Shown: one piece after another, positions 44,605 through 53,934 of the stretch
Position numbering within the stretch: the stretch's first letter is position 1
How the letters are laid out: each line of letters begins with the position of its first letter
Origin: Hyphomicrobiales bacterium
GTDB taxonomy: Bacteria; Pseudomonadota; Alphaproteobacteria; Rhizobiales; Rhizobiaceae
Length of the DNA stretch: 64,000 bases
NCBI GenBank assembly: GCA_900468805.1
Contig: UEIF01000009.1
Span: 1 to 64,000 of the forward strand
Direction of reading: 5' to 3'
Program-made: the position numbers and the translations under genes
The notes under the pieces: generated by a model
Databases searched by the model: none
Told to the model about the DNA's origin: nothing
What the model saw: the letters and a program-made list of their open reading frames with translations, nothing else

Positions 44605-45270
44605 ATGAAGCAGATAGGGCTCGGAATTGGCCTTAGCCTTGTGCTCGTGCTGGGTGTGATTTCTGGCCAAGCTGCCTCCATCAGCAGAGCAAACGACATG
44701 ACTTACAAAATCGTGACCTTCGGGACTTCTCTGACCGCGCGCGGCGGTTGGCAGTTGCCTTTGCAGGAGGCGCTGACTAAATGCCTTAAGGTCCCGGTTC
44801 TGGTGGATTCAGTTGCACGCAGCGGTGCTACATCTGAATGGGCTCTGGAAAAAATAGGGGACGTAATCGCGGCGAAGCCTGATATCGTACTCGTTGAATT
44901 CTATGCTAACGACGCTGCGCTTAATCGCTTCATGACCGTGGAGCGCAGTCGTCAGAACATGGCGACGATCCTCGGGCAACTGAAACAGCAATTGCCTCAT
45001 GCGCGCATCATCGTCATGGGAATGAATCCGATTTTTGGAATCAGGGGCTTCATTCGTCCGTTCATCAATAGCTATATCGATGCTCATCATCAGCTTGCGA
45101 ACGAGATGGGCCTTGATTTCTATGACAACCGGCCGGCCTGGGCCGAGCTCTCTCCGGATGAACTCTCTGCAGCCATTCCGGACGGGTCGCATCCATTGCC
45201 GGAGGCGGCATCCGCCGTCATCGTGCCTGGTTTGACCCAGGAGATCGCATCGGGCAAATGTCAGAATTGA
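44605..45270 (+). CDS. exported SGNH/GDSL-family hydrolase
   Basis: 221 residues. Signal peptide (LGIGLSLVLVLGVISGQA, cleavage near residue 23). The nucleophile block reads VTFGTSLTARGGW (Ser in GTSL), the Asn block is VEFYANDAALN, and the catalytic Asp and His are in DGSHPLPEA. Such enzymes remove or transfer acyl groups on glycans in the periplasm. It begins the rightward part of the cluster; a GT4 gene follows 30 bases on. Confidence 0.87.
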   Translation: MKQIGLGIGLSLVLVLGVISGQAASISRANDMTYKIVTFGTSLTARGGWQLPLQEALTKCLKVPVLVDSVARSGATSEWALEKIGDVIAAKPDIVLVEFYANDAALNRFMTVERSRQNMATILGQLKQQLPHARIIVMGMNPIFGIRGFIRPFINSYIDAHHQLANEMGLDFYDNRPAWAELSPDELSAAIPDGSHPLPEAASAVIVPGLTQEIASGKCQN

Positions 45271-45300
45271 ACCAGTCGACCTTATCGAAGGGACAAGCTT

Positions 45301-46395
45301 ATGAAGATTATGGTTTGGTGCGCCGCGCGCGGTGGTATGCGCAGCGTCGTCGAAGCCTATGAACGTGACGGTTTTCTTGAAAAAGAAGATGTCCGCCTCG
45401 TCGCTTCCTATGTGGATGGCAATTTTGTTGTAAAGCAGCTCGTGCTGCTGCGCGCACTTATCGTCTATCTCTGGCTGTTGACGACGAAGCGTGTCGAGCT
45501 TGTTCATGCTCACTCAGCAATGCGCGGCAGTTTTTGGCGCAAGGGGCTGTTCACATCCCTCGCAAGGCTTTTCGGCATACCGGTGGTCCTGCATTTGCAT
45601 GGTTCGGAGATGAAGCCGTTCTATGAGAGCCAGCGTCCGTTGCTTCGCCGGCTTATCCGGCGTCACCTTGAGAAGGCGACATTCGTCATCGTGCTTTCGG
45701 AAAGCTGGCGGGAGTTCGTCGGTGGGATCGCGCCAGCCGCGCGTATCGTTGTCGTTCCGAATTATGTGCTCATTCCGCCGCCTGCAGATCCACGGATAAG
45801 GAAGGCGCATGATCTTCTGTTCCTCGGCCTGATCGGACCACGCAAAGGAACGTTCGACCTCATCCCGGCTTTCGCCGAGATAGCTCCACATCATCCGGAT
45901 GCGAAGCTGGTGATCGGTGGCAATGGCCAAGTCGAAGAGGCAAACAAGCTCGTAAGAACCCTCTCCATGGAAGGTCGCGTTATATTGGCGGGCTGGGTCG
46001 ATGGGCAGAAGAAACAGGCGCTGCTTGAGGCAAGCGGCATCTATATTCTTCCCTCTTATAACGAGGGATTGCCTATGAGCGTGCTCGAAGCGATGGCCGC
46101 CGGGGTTGCCGTCATCACCACGCGTGTCGGCGGTATACCGGAACTGATCACCGACGGCATCGATGGTCTGTTGATCGATGCCGGCGATAAAGAAGGGCTC
46201 GCGAATGCAATCTCTGCTCTCGTCAGCGATGAGGGCCTTCGCACGCGCCTCGCCGAAGCCGGCAGACTTCGGGTGGAAAACCATTATAGCGATCGCGTTA
46301 TACTGCCCTTGCTCCACCGCATTTATGAAGAAGCCTCAGGCGCGGGAAGACGGCAGGGAGCCGCCAGCCGCCAAACACTGGAAGGTCGGCCGTAG
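45301..46395 (+). CDS. family 4 (GT-B) glycosyltransferase
   Basis: 364 residues. VHAHSAMRGSFWRKGLF and VLHLHGSEMKPF in the N-terminal domain; GLIGPRKGTFDLIPAFAEI, VIGGNGQVEEANKLVRTL and LPSYNEGLPMSVLEAMAAG in the donor-binding domain, with the conserved E..E motif of GT4 enzymes. Part of the exopolysaccharide assembly set. Confidence 0.92.
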   Translation: MKIMVWCAARGGMRSVVEAYERDGFLEKEDVRLVASYVDGNFVVKQLVLLRALIVYLWLLTTKRVELVHAHSAMRGSFWRKGLFTSLARLFGIPVVLHLHGSEMKPFYESQRPLLRRLIRRHLEKATFVIVLSESWREFVGGIAPAARIVVVPNYVLIPPPADPRIRKAHDLLFLGLIGPRKGTFDLIPAFAEIAPHHPDAKLVIGGNGQVEEANKLVRTLSMEGRVILAGWVDGQKKQALLEASGIYILPSYNEGLPMSVLEAMAAGVAVITTRVGGIPELITDGIDGLLIDAGDKEGLANAISALVSDEGLRTRLAEAGRLRVENHYSDRVILPLLHRIYEEASGAGRRQGAASRQTLEGRP

Positions 46396-46437
46396 GTTGC
46401 CGTTTCGTTGCGGCGAATTGCATCAGCCAGGACAGCT

Positions 46438-46466
46438 TCTCCGAGCGCTTCTTGAATGCTCGGAGA
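46438..46466 (+). terminator. hairpin after the GT4 gene, possible terminator
   Basis: TCTCCGAGC (46438-46446) and GCTCGGAGA (46458-46466) form a perfect 9-base-pair stem with an 11-base loop, 43 bases after the stop and followed after six bases by TTTT. It sits between convergent genes. Confidence 0.55.
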
Positions 46467-46489
46467 AACCTGTTTTGATTGAACGGTTG

Positions 46490-48019
46490 CTATACCAGTC
46501 GCGGATCAGCGATTTTTCGAATGATGAAACGGGACAGCCTGACTGTAAAAGGCGTGCCATTCTTGTCTGACGTGATGTCCAGGTCGCATTTCAGATTGTT
46601 GAAGGGCAAATCGGGAATCAGGAAGGGGTTGGTCTTGATCCACCAGCCTTCGCTGGTAGCTCCGACCGGATGCGCGAAATCGCCAGACGAGGTCCAAAGC
46701 CCTCCGGTGCTCTGGAGGAGCTGTTTGTCCTGTTGCAATTTGAAGATGATTCGCGCTGTACCCAGCTGATCACCGGCTAACTGTTCAACGAACATAGCAG
46801 CGTATATCCAGTCGCCTGGCGCCAGTTTCCCTGAAGTTGCGATCGGATTGGCGTTGAACTGCACATGCGTGTAGGCTGCATCGTTATTGTCGGTCGGCGT
46901 CACAGCCAGACGCGCGCCCCTGATGGCGCCTTCGAGTTCGTCGATGGAGCAGGCAACGCTCCCGGCATTGCGCCCGATGCCGCACCGGAAACCGGTCGGA
47001 ATCTGGCCCGTGATTGCCGGGCTGGCTTTGCCGCCCGCTGCTCCGTCCAATCGTCCCATGCTTGCGCCCGCAAGATTTTCCGCAGCTGGATCCGAATTGA
47101 ACGTAGAGCCGGCGCTAATGGCAGCCTGGAGGATAGGCAGCAATTTTTCCTTGCCGATCCGCCGTGCGCCTTTCGGTGCGAGATGAATTTTGTCTTTCTC
47201 GTACATGCTGAGATCTTGGACCCCGCCCGGTGCAAGAATATCGTCGTTGCCGTCGACAATCCCGAGTACGCCATCGCGTCCTTGCTGGGCTTTTATCCAA
47301 TTGTTTGAATCGGCAATTGCCTTATGGCGGGCATCGTTTTTGGGCCAATCACCTCTCGGATAGATCGTCATGAGGATGACCCATACACCTCCGGCTCGCG
47401 CCAGCCGCAGCCCCTTGTCGAGCTTAGCGATGATTTCCGCTGCCGCTGCAGGTCTGTTTTTTCCGGCAACATCGCCTGAATTTACGGAATTGGTCCCTCC
47501 CTCCAGGATGATAACAGCGGGGTGTTTCGCAAGAAGCGCAGGGAGGCGGGTGAGAATGCCGGTAGGTTCTTCATTACTCCATTCGAGATGGGCTCCGAAT
47601 ATCCCCTGGTTTGCTCCGGAAATATTGCGACCTGTCGGGTCGGCTGTATCGTACCAGCTATCATGGTCGAAGCGGGGATCGAGGGCGCGGGCCCATTCGA
47701 TGAAACCGTTCGCCATGCTGTAGCTTACCGCAAAGGTATTACCTGAGCTTGGAACCAGAGGAGAGCCCGCATAGACGCCGTAGCCGATATGGCTGTCGCC
47801 GATGGCAGATACCCTGGTTCCGACCGGAAGGGGCAGAGCAGGCAGCGGACGGTGGGTCTCGGTTGCGCCGGTGACCGAGTCGTCATCGATAGCGGCGTCG
47901 GATAATGGAAGTGGGGAAGCCGCGGCCGTTGCTGCCTCTGGAGAAAAAGCAAAGCCGATTCCGATCATCGCAGCCCCTCCTTGCAGGAGTTCGCGGCGTG
48001 TCGCAGGTCGTCGGTTCAT
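46490..48019 (-). CDS. Tat-exported SGNH hydrolase with C-terminal beta domain
   Basis: 509 residues. A twin-arginine-type signal (RRPATRRELLQGGAAMIGIG). The SGNH core (about 60-290) has SAIGDSHIGYG, VIILEGGTNSVNSG and DKIHLAPKGARRIG (catalytic Asp and His). The C-terminal ~190 residues are beta-rich (RGARLAVTPTDNNDAAYTHV) and could be a carbohydrate-binding sandwich. It probably deacylates or acylates polysaccharide outside the inner membrane. It is transcribed convergent to the GT4 gene and divergent from the next GT gene. Confidence 0.8.
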   Translation of the reverse strand: MNRRPATRRELLQGGAAMIGIGFAFSPEAATAAASPLPLSDAAIDDDSVTGATETHRPLPALPLPVGTRVSAIGDSHIGYGVYAGSPLVPSSGNTFAVSYSMANGFIEWARALDPRFDHDSWYDTADPTGRNISGANQGIFGAHLEWSNEEPTGILTRLPALLAKHPAVIILEGGTNSVNSGDVAGKNRPAAAAEIIAKLDKGLRLARAGGVWVILMTIYPRGDWPKNDARHKAIADSNNWIKAQQGRDGVLGIVDGNDDILAPGGVQDLSMYEKDKIHLAPKGARRIGKEKLLPILQAAISAGSTFNSDPAAENLAGASMGRLDGAAGGKASPAITGQIPTGFRCGIGRNAGSVACSIDELEGAIRGARLAVTPTDNNDAAYTHVQFNANPIATSGKLAPGDWIYAAMFVEQLAGDQLGTARIIFKLQQDKQLLQSTGGLWTSSGDFAHPVGATSEGWWIKTNPFLIPDLPFNNLKCDLDITSDKNGTPFTVRLSRFIIRKIADPRLV

Positions 48020-48374
48020 CTATGAATCCCATCCGATAGGTTTTCGGAACAAGCAGTTTATTCGCAGCACGGTCGTTGACGTGCAAGAAAATATCCTGTC
48101 GAATGTTGGCTGATGAAAACGACAATTATCCGTCGCTCTTTCCCATATGCTGAACATGATTTCCTGTCTGCATTCAAAATGAAGCTTTTGAGATAAGGCA
48201 TTGCATGAGCACGGAGACAGAGCATCCGCGGCCGGTCGGCCGCCTCTCCAGGATGCGAGCAAAAGATTGGCGGAACTTGTTATCTTTCATATTCTCGCTG
48301 GCTTCTGCTGATATGCCATGCGGGCATATCTTGCGTGAACCGGTTTCCCATATTCGATCAGGAGGACATTGACA
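48020..48374. other. divergent intergenic region with an inverted repeat
   Basis: About 355 bases between the leftward SGNH gene and the rightward GT gene. GATATGCC (48310-48317) and GGCATATC (48323-48330) are perfect arms over a 5-base spacer, 45 bases before the GT start: a possible operator. Nothing else is evident. Confidence 0.45.
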
Positions 48375-49430
48375 TTGAAAGAGAACAAGGGTCGATGGAC
48401 CATCGTCCTCTTAACCTGCCGTGATCCTGCCAAGGATTTCCGCCTGCCGCTTGCGGAAGAGCTGCATCTTCTCGGGCATAAGGTCTTCTATATCTTTTTG
48501 AAGCGGCGCCCCGTCGTCATCGATATGGACAATAGCCAGGAGAAGCGAGTGTTCTCGCTGCCGAAATTCCTGAGCTTCATGCGTCATAACTTCAGCGGCC
48601 ACAGACCGTTGCTCTTCGTCAATTCCACCAATCTTGTTTTCCCGGCAATGAGCCGAATGCTGCGGGCGCTTTGTGGCGGCTTATGGTGCCTGGATATGCA
48701 TGATGACCTGCTGTATGGGCGCACCGGTTACGCGCGCGTGAAGGCGCAGATCGCGCAGACCATTCTTCTCGGTGGCTCTGATGTCGTTGTTCATGCCGCG
48801 CCGACACTCAAGCGACTTTTCCCGACGTCGCGTCATCTCGGTAATGCTTCCTCGGTGACAGCTATCGAGCGGCCAGCGCCCGATTGGGAAAAAGTTCTGA
48901 TCCTGGCGAGTGTGGACGAGCGGCTTGATTTCGATTTCCTGGGAGCGGCGGCAACGGCAAATCCGGGACTGCGTTTCGATATCCGCGGACACATTGCTAG
49001 CGACGACCCGAAAGTTAAGCAAAAAGTCGATCAACTGACAGCGGCGCACCCCAACATCGACTATCTGGGACCTTATGTTAACAGCGAACTGCCTACGGTC
49101 CTCGGCGCCTATGCCGTCACCCTTGCGCCTTACGTCGTCGGCTCGCCACTGACCGATTATATCGATCCGTTGCGTTTCTATCATTGCCTGAATTCCGGAA
49201 TGGAAGTGATCTCGACCGGTATTCCCAAGGCTCGCGATTTCGGCAGTGTCCTGCATTGCGTAGAAGACCCTGCTGAAGTGGGGCCACTGGTTCGCGGGCT
49301 TGCTGAAGGTACGATCGCGCGCCGCAATGGCGGGTCAACCGCCTCGGTATACAACTGGAGAAATCGGGCGATCAAGCTGCTTGATATTGTATCCGGCGAG
49401 ACTTCAGGCGCCGAAGGCCTGCCGGCCTGA
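48375..49430 (+). CDS. GT-B glycosyltransferase
   Basis: 351 residues from TTG 48375, preferred to TTG 48369 because GGAGG lies 9 bases upstream of it. Rossmann-like start WTIVLLTCRDPAKDFRLPLA, a short DMHDDLLYG motif and LPTVLGAYAVTLAPYVVGSP in the C-terminal half; FYHCLNSGMEVISTGIPKAR matches the donor-binding end of GT4/GT1-like enzymes. It is less similar to the standard GT4 pattern than its neighbours. Sugar unknown. Confidence 0.75.
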   Translation: MKENKGRWTIVLLTCRDPAKDFRLPLAEELHLLGHKVFYIFLKRRPVVIDMDNSQEKRVFSLPKFLSFMRHNFSGHRPLLFVNSTNLVFPAMSRMLRALCGGLWCLDMHDDLLYGRTGYARVKAQIAQTILLGGSDVVVHAAPTLKRLFPTSRHLGNASSVTAIERPAPDWEKVLILASVDERLDFDFLGAAATANPGLRFDIRGHIASDDPKVKQKVDQLTAAHPNIDYLGPYVNSELPTVLGAYAVTLAPYVVGSPLTDYIDPLRFYHCLNSGMEVISTGIPKARDFGSVLHCVEDPAEVGPLVRGLAEGTIARRNGGSTASVYNWRNRAIKLLDIVSGETSGAEGLPA

Positions 49431-49743
49431 TTGTGTCGAAATATCTATTTCCGATCCGGCGGAGTGCTTTGACCGCCGGATCGGCATAAGTGTGAGATAA
49501 GTCGATCTATCCGACTTTCCTTGGCCATTTTGTTGCTTCAAGCTAAGGTACGTGTTATCGGAAAGCAAATGCTGCGTTGCACCATTGAAAGTCGAACCAC
49601 CGTCCTGCGGCCCTATGACTTAGCTCTTTCTGCATAGCGGTTTTCCGCCCCGAATTGGCTCCTCTGCTAAGACATACTCACACCTGAAGGCGCCATTTCC
49701 GAAGAGTGAAATGGACGGCAGCAAGAATTAGGAGAGCATCGAA
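49431..49743. other. intergenic region with terminator-like hairpin
   Basis: About 310 bases. CCGATCCGGCGG (49451-49462) and CCGCCGGATCGG (49473-49484) form a perfect 12-base-pair stem with a 10-base loop, 20 bases after the GT stop; no T tract follows. The rest is the leader of the acetyltransferase gene. Confidence 0.55.
49451..49484 (+). terminator. strong hairpin after the GT gene
   Basis: Twelve perfect base pairs with a 10-base loop, followed by CATAAG rather than a T tract. It could terminate with a factor or protect the mRNA 3' end. Confidence 0.5.
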
Positions 49744-50226
49744 TTGCCTGGTTTGAACCGATTTTTGAAGCTTCGCCGGATCGTGGTCGATGCGCGACGG
49801 TTTTATCTGAACCGTTTCTGGGGGATGAACATCCATCCGACGGCCGATTTTTCGCTCTCTGCACGGTTTGATAAGACACACCCCAAAGGCATCTACGTCG
49901 GAGAGGAAAGCTATGTCGCTTTTGACGCTGCTATCCTCGCGCACGACACGACGCGTCGAATGTATCGCGACACACGCATCGGCAAACGCTGCTTCATTGG
50001 TGCCAGAAGCATCATTTTGCCTGGGGTGACGATCGGAGATCATTGCATCGTCGGATCTGGAAGCGTCGTGACAAAGGACATGCCGGCCTATTCGATCATC
50101 GCAGGCAATCCCGCACGCGTTATACGCTCCAATGATGGGCTTGATCCCTATGGTCGTATTCCAAGGGTCGTAGAGCAAGTCCCCAGTGAAGCCGAGGCTG
50201 ACGAGCTTCAAAGCCGGCAGGCGTGA
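49744..50226 (+). CDS. hexapeptide-repeat (left-handed beta-helix) acyltransferase
   Basis: 160 residues from TTG 49744 (AGGAGAGC upstream). After a short basic N-terminus come hexapeptide turns: IGKRCFIGARSIILPGVTIG, then DHCIVGSGSVVTKDMP and AYSIIAGNPARVIR, as in maltose/galactoside acetyltransferases. It likely O-acetylates a sugar or nucleotide sugar of the repeat unit. It is followed at 50304 by a GT4 gene on the same strand. Confidence 0.87.
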   Translation: MPGLNRFLKLRRIVVDARRFYLNRFWGMNIHPTADFSLSARFDKTHPKGIYVGEESYVAFDAAILAHDTTRRMYRDTRIGKRCFIGARSIILPGVTIGDHCIVGSGSVVTKDMPAYSIIAGNPARVIRSNDGLDPYGRIPRVVEQVPSEAEADELQSRQA

Positions 50227-50303
50227 GGTCGCGACCGTCGTAGTCTCCGGCCGGGCGTTAAATTTTGCCGGTTAATACCCTTGATGTTCTGAAAGCGAGA
50301 AGC

Positions 50304-51413
50304 ATGACCGAGAACGACGCAAAGCGGGCTTCCCTGGCCATCTATCTCCCCGATCTTTCCGGCGGTGGCGCGGAGCGCTTGCATGCGCGCCTGCTGCCGC
50401 AATTCTCCCAGGCAGGCTTCAACGTCACCTTTCTCCTCGACCGCGAGGGAGGAGAACTAACAGACCCGGTGAAAGAGCAGGGCGCGCGGATAGTTGCCCT
50501 TGATGCAAAACGGCAGCTCAGCGCCTTGCCCAAGCTCGTCCGCTATCTGAAAGACGAAAAGCCCGACATTCTGATAGCGAATATGGAGCACATGAACGTA
50601 ATGGCGGTTCTAGCCCGAAGGCTGGCCGGTGTTCGCACACGCATTCTCGTAACTCAGCACAATGCGTTTTCCGAGCAGGTGAAGCGGCGCTCCTGGCAAT
50701 TCCGAGTGCTGCCGGCGCTTTATCGCATGGCGATGCCTTTCGCAGACGTTATCGTCGCAGTGTCGGCGGGTGTCGCCGATGACCTTGCCGCGAGGGCGGG
50801 CATCAATCGTTCGAAGATACGTGTCATCTACAACGGTGTCGTCACCGAAGATTTCGAAGAGCGCACGTCGAGGACGCCGGAACATCCGTGGTTTGCTGAT
50901 CCCCGACCAGTTGTTCTGGCAATGGGACGGCTGGTACCTCAGAAGGATTTCACGACCCTGATCAGAGCTTTTGCAGGCGTTTCAAAGCAGAGTGACGCAA
51001 GGCTTCTCATCTTGGGTGATGGCCCGATGCGGGGAGAGCTGGAGGCACTCGTAAAAAGTCTGGATCTCCAGGACCGTGTTTCCATGCCGGGCTTCAGCGA
51101 GAACGCGCTCGCCTACTTGAAGCGCGCGAAGCTTTTTGTGCTTTCTTCCCGATTCGAGGGATTCGGAAACGTGGTCGCCGAGGCACTTGCCTGCGGTACG
51201 CCAGTCGTTAGTACCGATTGTCCGCATGGTCCGGCCGAGATTCTCGATGGCGGCCGTTTTGGCTCTCTCGTGCCTGTCGGCGCCGCCGCTGCCTTGGAGA
51301 AGGCCATTATCGACAGCTTGGGTCGCCCAGTTGATGTCGCGGCACTTCAGGTGAGGGGGCAAACATTCAGTGTTGCCAGATGCGCGAAATCTTATTGTGA
51401 GGTGCTTGCATGA
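50304..51413 (+). CDS. family 4 (GT-B) glycosyltransferase
   Basis: 369 residues from ATG 50304. LAIYLPDLSGGGAERLHARL (GT4 start), AMGRLVPQKDFTTLIRAFAG, LLILGDGPMRGELEAL and SSRFEGFGNVVAEALACGTP with the paired Glu of the donor site; VSTDCPHGPAEIL is typical of GalNAc/galactose-type GT4 enzymes, but the sugar is not certain. Stop overlaps the acyltransferase start (ATGA). Confidence 0.93.
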   Translation: MTENDAKRASLAIYLPDLSGGGAERLHARLLPQFSQAGFNVTFLLDREGGELTDPVKEQGARIVALDAKRQLSALPKLVRYLKDEKPDILIANMEHMNVMAVLARRLAGVRTRILVTQHNAFSEQVKRRSWQFRVLPALYRMAMPFADVIVAVSAGVADDLAARAGINRSKIRVIYNGVVTEDFEERTSRTPEHPWFADPRPVVLAMGRLVPQKDFTTLIRAFAGVSKQSDARLLILGDGPMRGELEALVKSLDLQDRVSMPGFSENALAYLKRAKLFVLSSRFEGFGNVVAEALACGTPVVSTDCPHGPAEILDGGRFGSLVPVGAAAALEKAIIDSLGRPVDVAALQVRGQTFSVARCAKSYCEVLA

Positions 51414-52573
51414 GTGGCGTTAGCAGGAGTGCCAATCGCGATAAGTTCGGCAGCATCGAAATCGGGCGTGGGATTGCTGCACTGCTCGTTGTGCTCCACC
51501 ACACTGGCAGCATCATGTCCGAACCCCGGTTTTTTGGAGCCGAGCCGTTCAACAGCCATTTCAACAATTTCAATGTTGGCGTGGATTTCTTTTTCGTTCT
51601 TAGCGGCTTCATCATCACTTGGATTCACTGGAGCGATATAGGTCGCAAAGAGCGGATCCGCTCTTTTGCGGCGAAGCGGTTTGTCCGCATTTATCCGCCC
51701 TACTGGTTCATCCTCGTTCCGCTTGTCATCCTATATTTGGTCTTCACGGGGGCGGGGCAGCCAAGCCAGCGCGACCCGATCAACATTATCCTGTCCATCC
51801 TTCTCCTGCCCAATGTGATTCCACCTGTCCTCGGTGTGGCCTGGACGTTGACACATGAGATCTTCTTCTACGCGCTTTTTGCCGTGATCATCTGGGCCGG
51901 CCGTAAGGCATTGTGGATCTTGCCCGCATGGGCACTGGCTATCGTCGCAGCAAATCTTCTGGTGACGTTCCAGGCGATCGGATCGCTGGCCTTTCCATTC
52001 TCGTTCATTTTGAGCCCATTCAATATCGAATTTATCATGGGTGTCGGCGCGGCAATGATATTGCGGCATGCGAGAATACCGGTACCATACCTTATCGCTA
52101 CTCTAGGCGTCGTCGGCTTCTTCATCTTGACGTGGTTCTTCGTGAACATCCAGGACGATCCGTTGGTTGGACGTCTGGCTTTCGGTACCGCGTCCATGCT
52201 GTTCGTTCTTGGAGCAGTGGAAATCGAACGCCATCGTTCGCTGAACGTGCCAAGATTCCTCCTTGCCTTCGGTGCCTCCTCTTACGCCCTTTACCTTGTT
52301 CACCCGGTCGTACTTTCATTTTCGATAAACCTGTCGTCACGGCTCGGAATCTCGACATATTTTTCGTTGAATATTATTGCGATCATGATTGCATTCGTCG
52401 CCACGGCGTTTGGAATTTTTTATCACTATCTTATCGAGCGCAGGCTCATAAGATTTGCGCGTCGTATCGTGGAGCCGCGTAGAGAAATCCAGCCTACGGA
52501 TCGCTATCCCGCGGAAAATGACGAATCTAGCGGCATTAAATCGGAGCAGAAGGTATCGAGGGTCGAAGCATGA
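51410..52573 (+). CDS. acyltransferase 3 family membrane protein
   Basis: 387 residues. IEIGRGIAALLVVLHHTGSI with the catalytic-region His, FFFVLSGFIITWIHW and RIYPPYWFILVPLVILYLVF; about ten membrane helices. It is translationally coupled (ATGA) to the GT gene before and the polymerase after it. Probably acetylates or otherwise acylates a sugar of the lipid-linked repeat unit. Confidence 0.93.
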   Translation: MSGVSRSANRDKFGSIEIGRGIAALLVVLHHTGSIMSEPRFFGAEPFNSHFNNFNVGVDFFFVLSGFIITWIHWSDIGRKERIRSFAAKRFVRIYPPYWFILVPLVILYLVFTGAGQPSQRDPINIILSILLLPNVIPPVLGVAWTLTHEIFFYALFAVIIWAGRKALWILPAWALAIVAANLLVTFQAIGSLAFPFSFILSPFNIEFIMGVGAAMILRHARIPVPYLIATLGVVGFFILTWFFVNIQDDPLVGRLAFGTASMLFVLGAVEIERHRSLNVPRFLLAFGASSYALYLVHPVVLSFSINLSSRLGISTYFSLNIIAIMIAFVATAFGIFYHYLIERRLIRFARRIVEPRREIQPTDRYPAENDESSGIKSEQKVSRVEA

Positions 52574-53934
52574 ATGCTGCCCGGCAAAAGGAGGCTTCTC
52601 CCTATCGTCTTTCTCCGCGCGAGCTCGCACTCGTTTTTATCATTACGTTTCCTCTGATTGGCACGCTCTTTCCACTGGATTCGTATCTCGGTTGGAAATC
52701 TCCGGCGCTTGCCGCTGTTGTTATTAAGACTCCGCTTAATACGACCATAATACTTACCGTCATATTGACTTATATTGTGTGGCTTTTCAGTAGAAATCCA
52801 CAGAAGTCCATATCTGCCCTAAGGCGGAACTGGATATTGTTCGTTTTTCTTCTGTGGGCGTTCTGCACATCACGTTGGATGCCTGAGCCGGGGCAATCGT
52901 TCAACAGAACAGGGCGTATGCTCGTTTTCACGCTCTATGCCGTCTATCTCGTGGAATTTGTGCCGTATCGACGGGTTCTTCAGCTTCTCGCGATAAGCCT
53001 ATGCATTTCTTGTACGATTTCGCTCTTCATGATCGTCGCGGTCCCGTCGCTTTCCTATAGCGCGGAGGATTTGCGCGGTGCCTGGCGTGGCGCGATGATA
53101 CACAAGAACGTTATGGGAGGCACGGCATCGATGACCTTCCTCGTTGCCCTTGTGTCATGGCGCATGAAGCTGCTGAACCCTTACCACATCGTGGCTATTG
53201 CCTTTCTGGCGACTTTTCTGTTGCTTATCGCGAATTCGGCAACAGCGCTTTTGGCTGCATTCGTCATCACAGCCATCCTGGCGTATCTGATCTATGTGGT
53301 TAACAGGGTTTCCTACCCCTTGGTGCTGCTGTTCTTCACCGGTCTTGTGGCATCTGTTGCGGGCGTCATAATTATATCAAGCGGCATCATTTACACCCTG
53401 CTGGGACGAGATGCGGGATTGACCGGACGTGCAGAGGTTTGGGAGTTCGCCTCTTTCATGATCGACCAAAACCCCTTCTGGGGTTATGGAAACGGTGTCT
53501 GGGGAACGGACTTCTTCAAGCCGATCGTTTTGCAGGAACTGCATTGGCCTGCACCTCACGCACATAATGCCTGGTTGGATTTTCGGCTTCAGTTGGGACT
53601 GCCGGGGCTGTCGTTTGCTGTTGCGATTTGGGCTACCATCGGGATGAGACTGCTCTACGCCATCTCTATTCGACGTATCCCGGAAATGGCACTTCCGGCG
53701 GCTATATTTATATTGCTGAGTATACGTTCTTATTCGGAGACAATCATCGTCGATCCGTCGTTGAATGAGATGTTTTGGCTCGCCTTCTCCTACGCTGCTT
53801 TCGCAGCTCTACCGGTTCGCGAGCGACTCCGTCGTCGTCAGCAGACGCCCGCCCGCAGATATTGGAAAGAGCCAAGGTCTTTAATTCCCAAGCAGGCATT
53901 TACGCACGAGCGGACGGTGCCGCCTTCGAGTTGA
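52570..53934 (+). CDS. Wzy/ExoQ-type polysaccharide polymerase (O-antigen ligase family)
   Basis: 454 residues, about ten to twelve helices. The periplasmic loop region GRDAGLTGRAEVWEFASFMI, GYGNGVWGTDFF and HAHNAWLDFRLQLGLPG is typical of Wzy_C/O-antigen ligase proteins, with a conserved His. It polymerises flipped repeat units in the periplasm. It overlaps the preceding acyltransferase by 4 bases. This is the only polymerase-like gene in the window. Confidence 0.9.
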   Translation: MNAARQKEASPYRLSPRELALVFIITFPLIGTLFPLDSYLGWKSPALAAVVIKTPLNTTIILTVILTYIVWLFSRNPQKSISALRRNWILFVFLLWAFCTSRWMPEPGQSFNRTGRMLVFTLYAVYLVEFVPYRRVLQLLAISLCISCTISLFMIVAVPSLSYSAEDLRGAWRGAMIHKNVMGGTASMTFLVALVSWRMKLLNPYHIVAIAFLATFLLLIANSATALLAAFVITAILAYLIYVVNRVSYPLVLLFFTGLVASVAGVIIISSGIIYTLLGRDAGLTGRAEVWEFASFMIDQNPFWGYGNGVWGTDFFKPIVLQELHWPAPHAHNAWLDFRLQLGLPGLSFAVAIWATIGMRLLYAISIRRIPEMALPAAIFILLSIRSYSETIIVDPSLNEMFWLAFSYAAFAALPVRERLRRRQQTPARRYWKEPRSLIPKQAFTHERTVPPSS

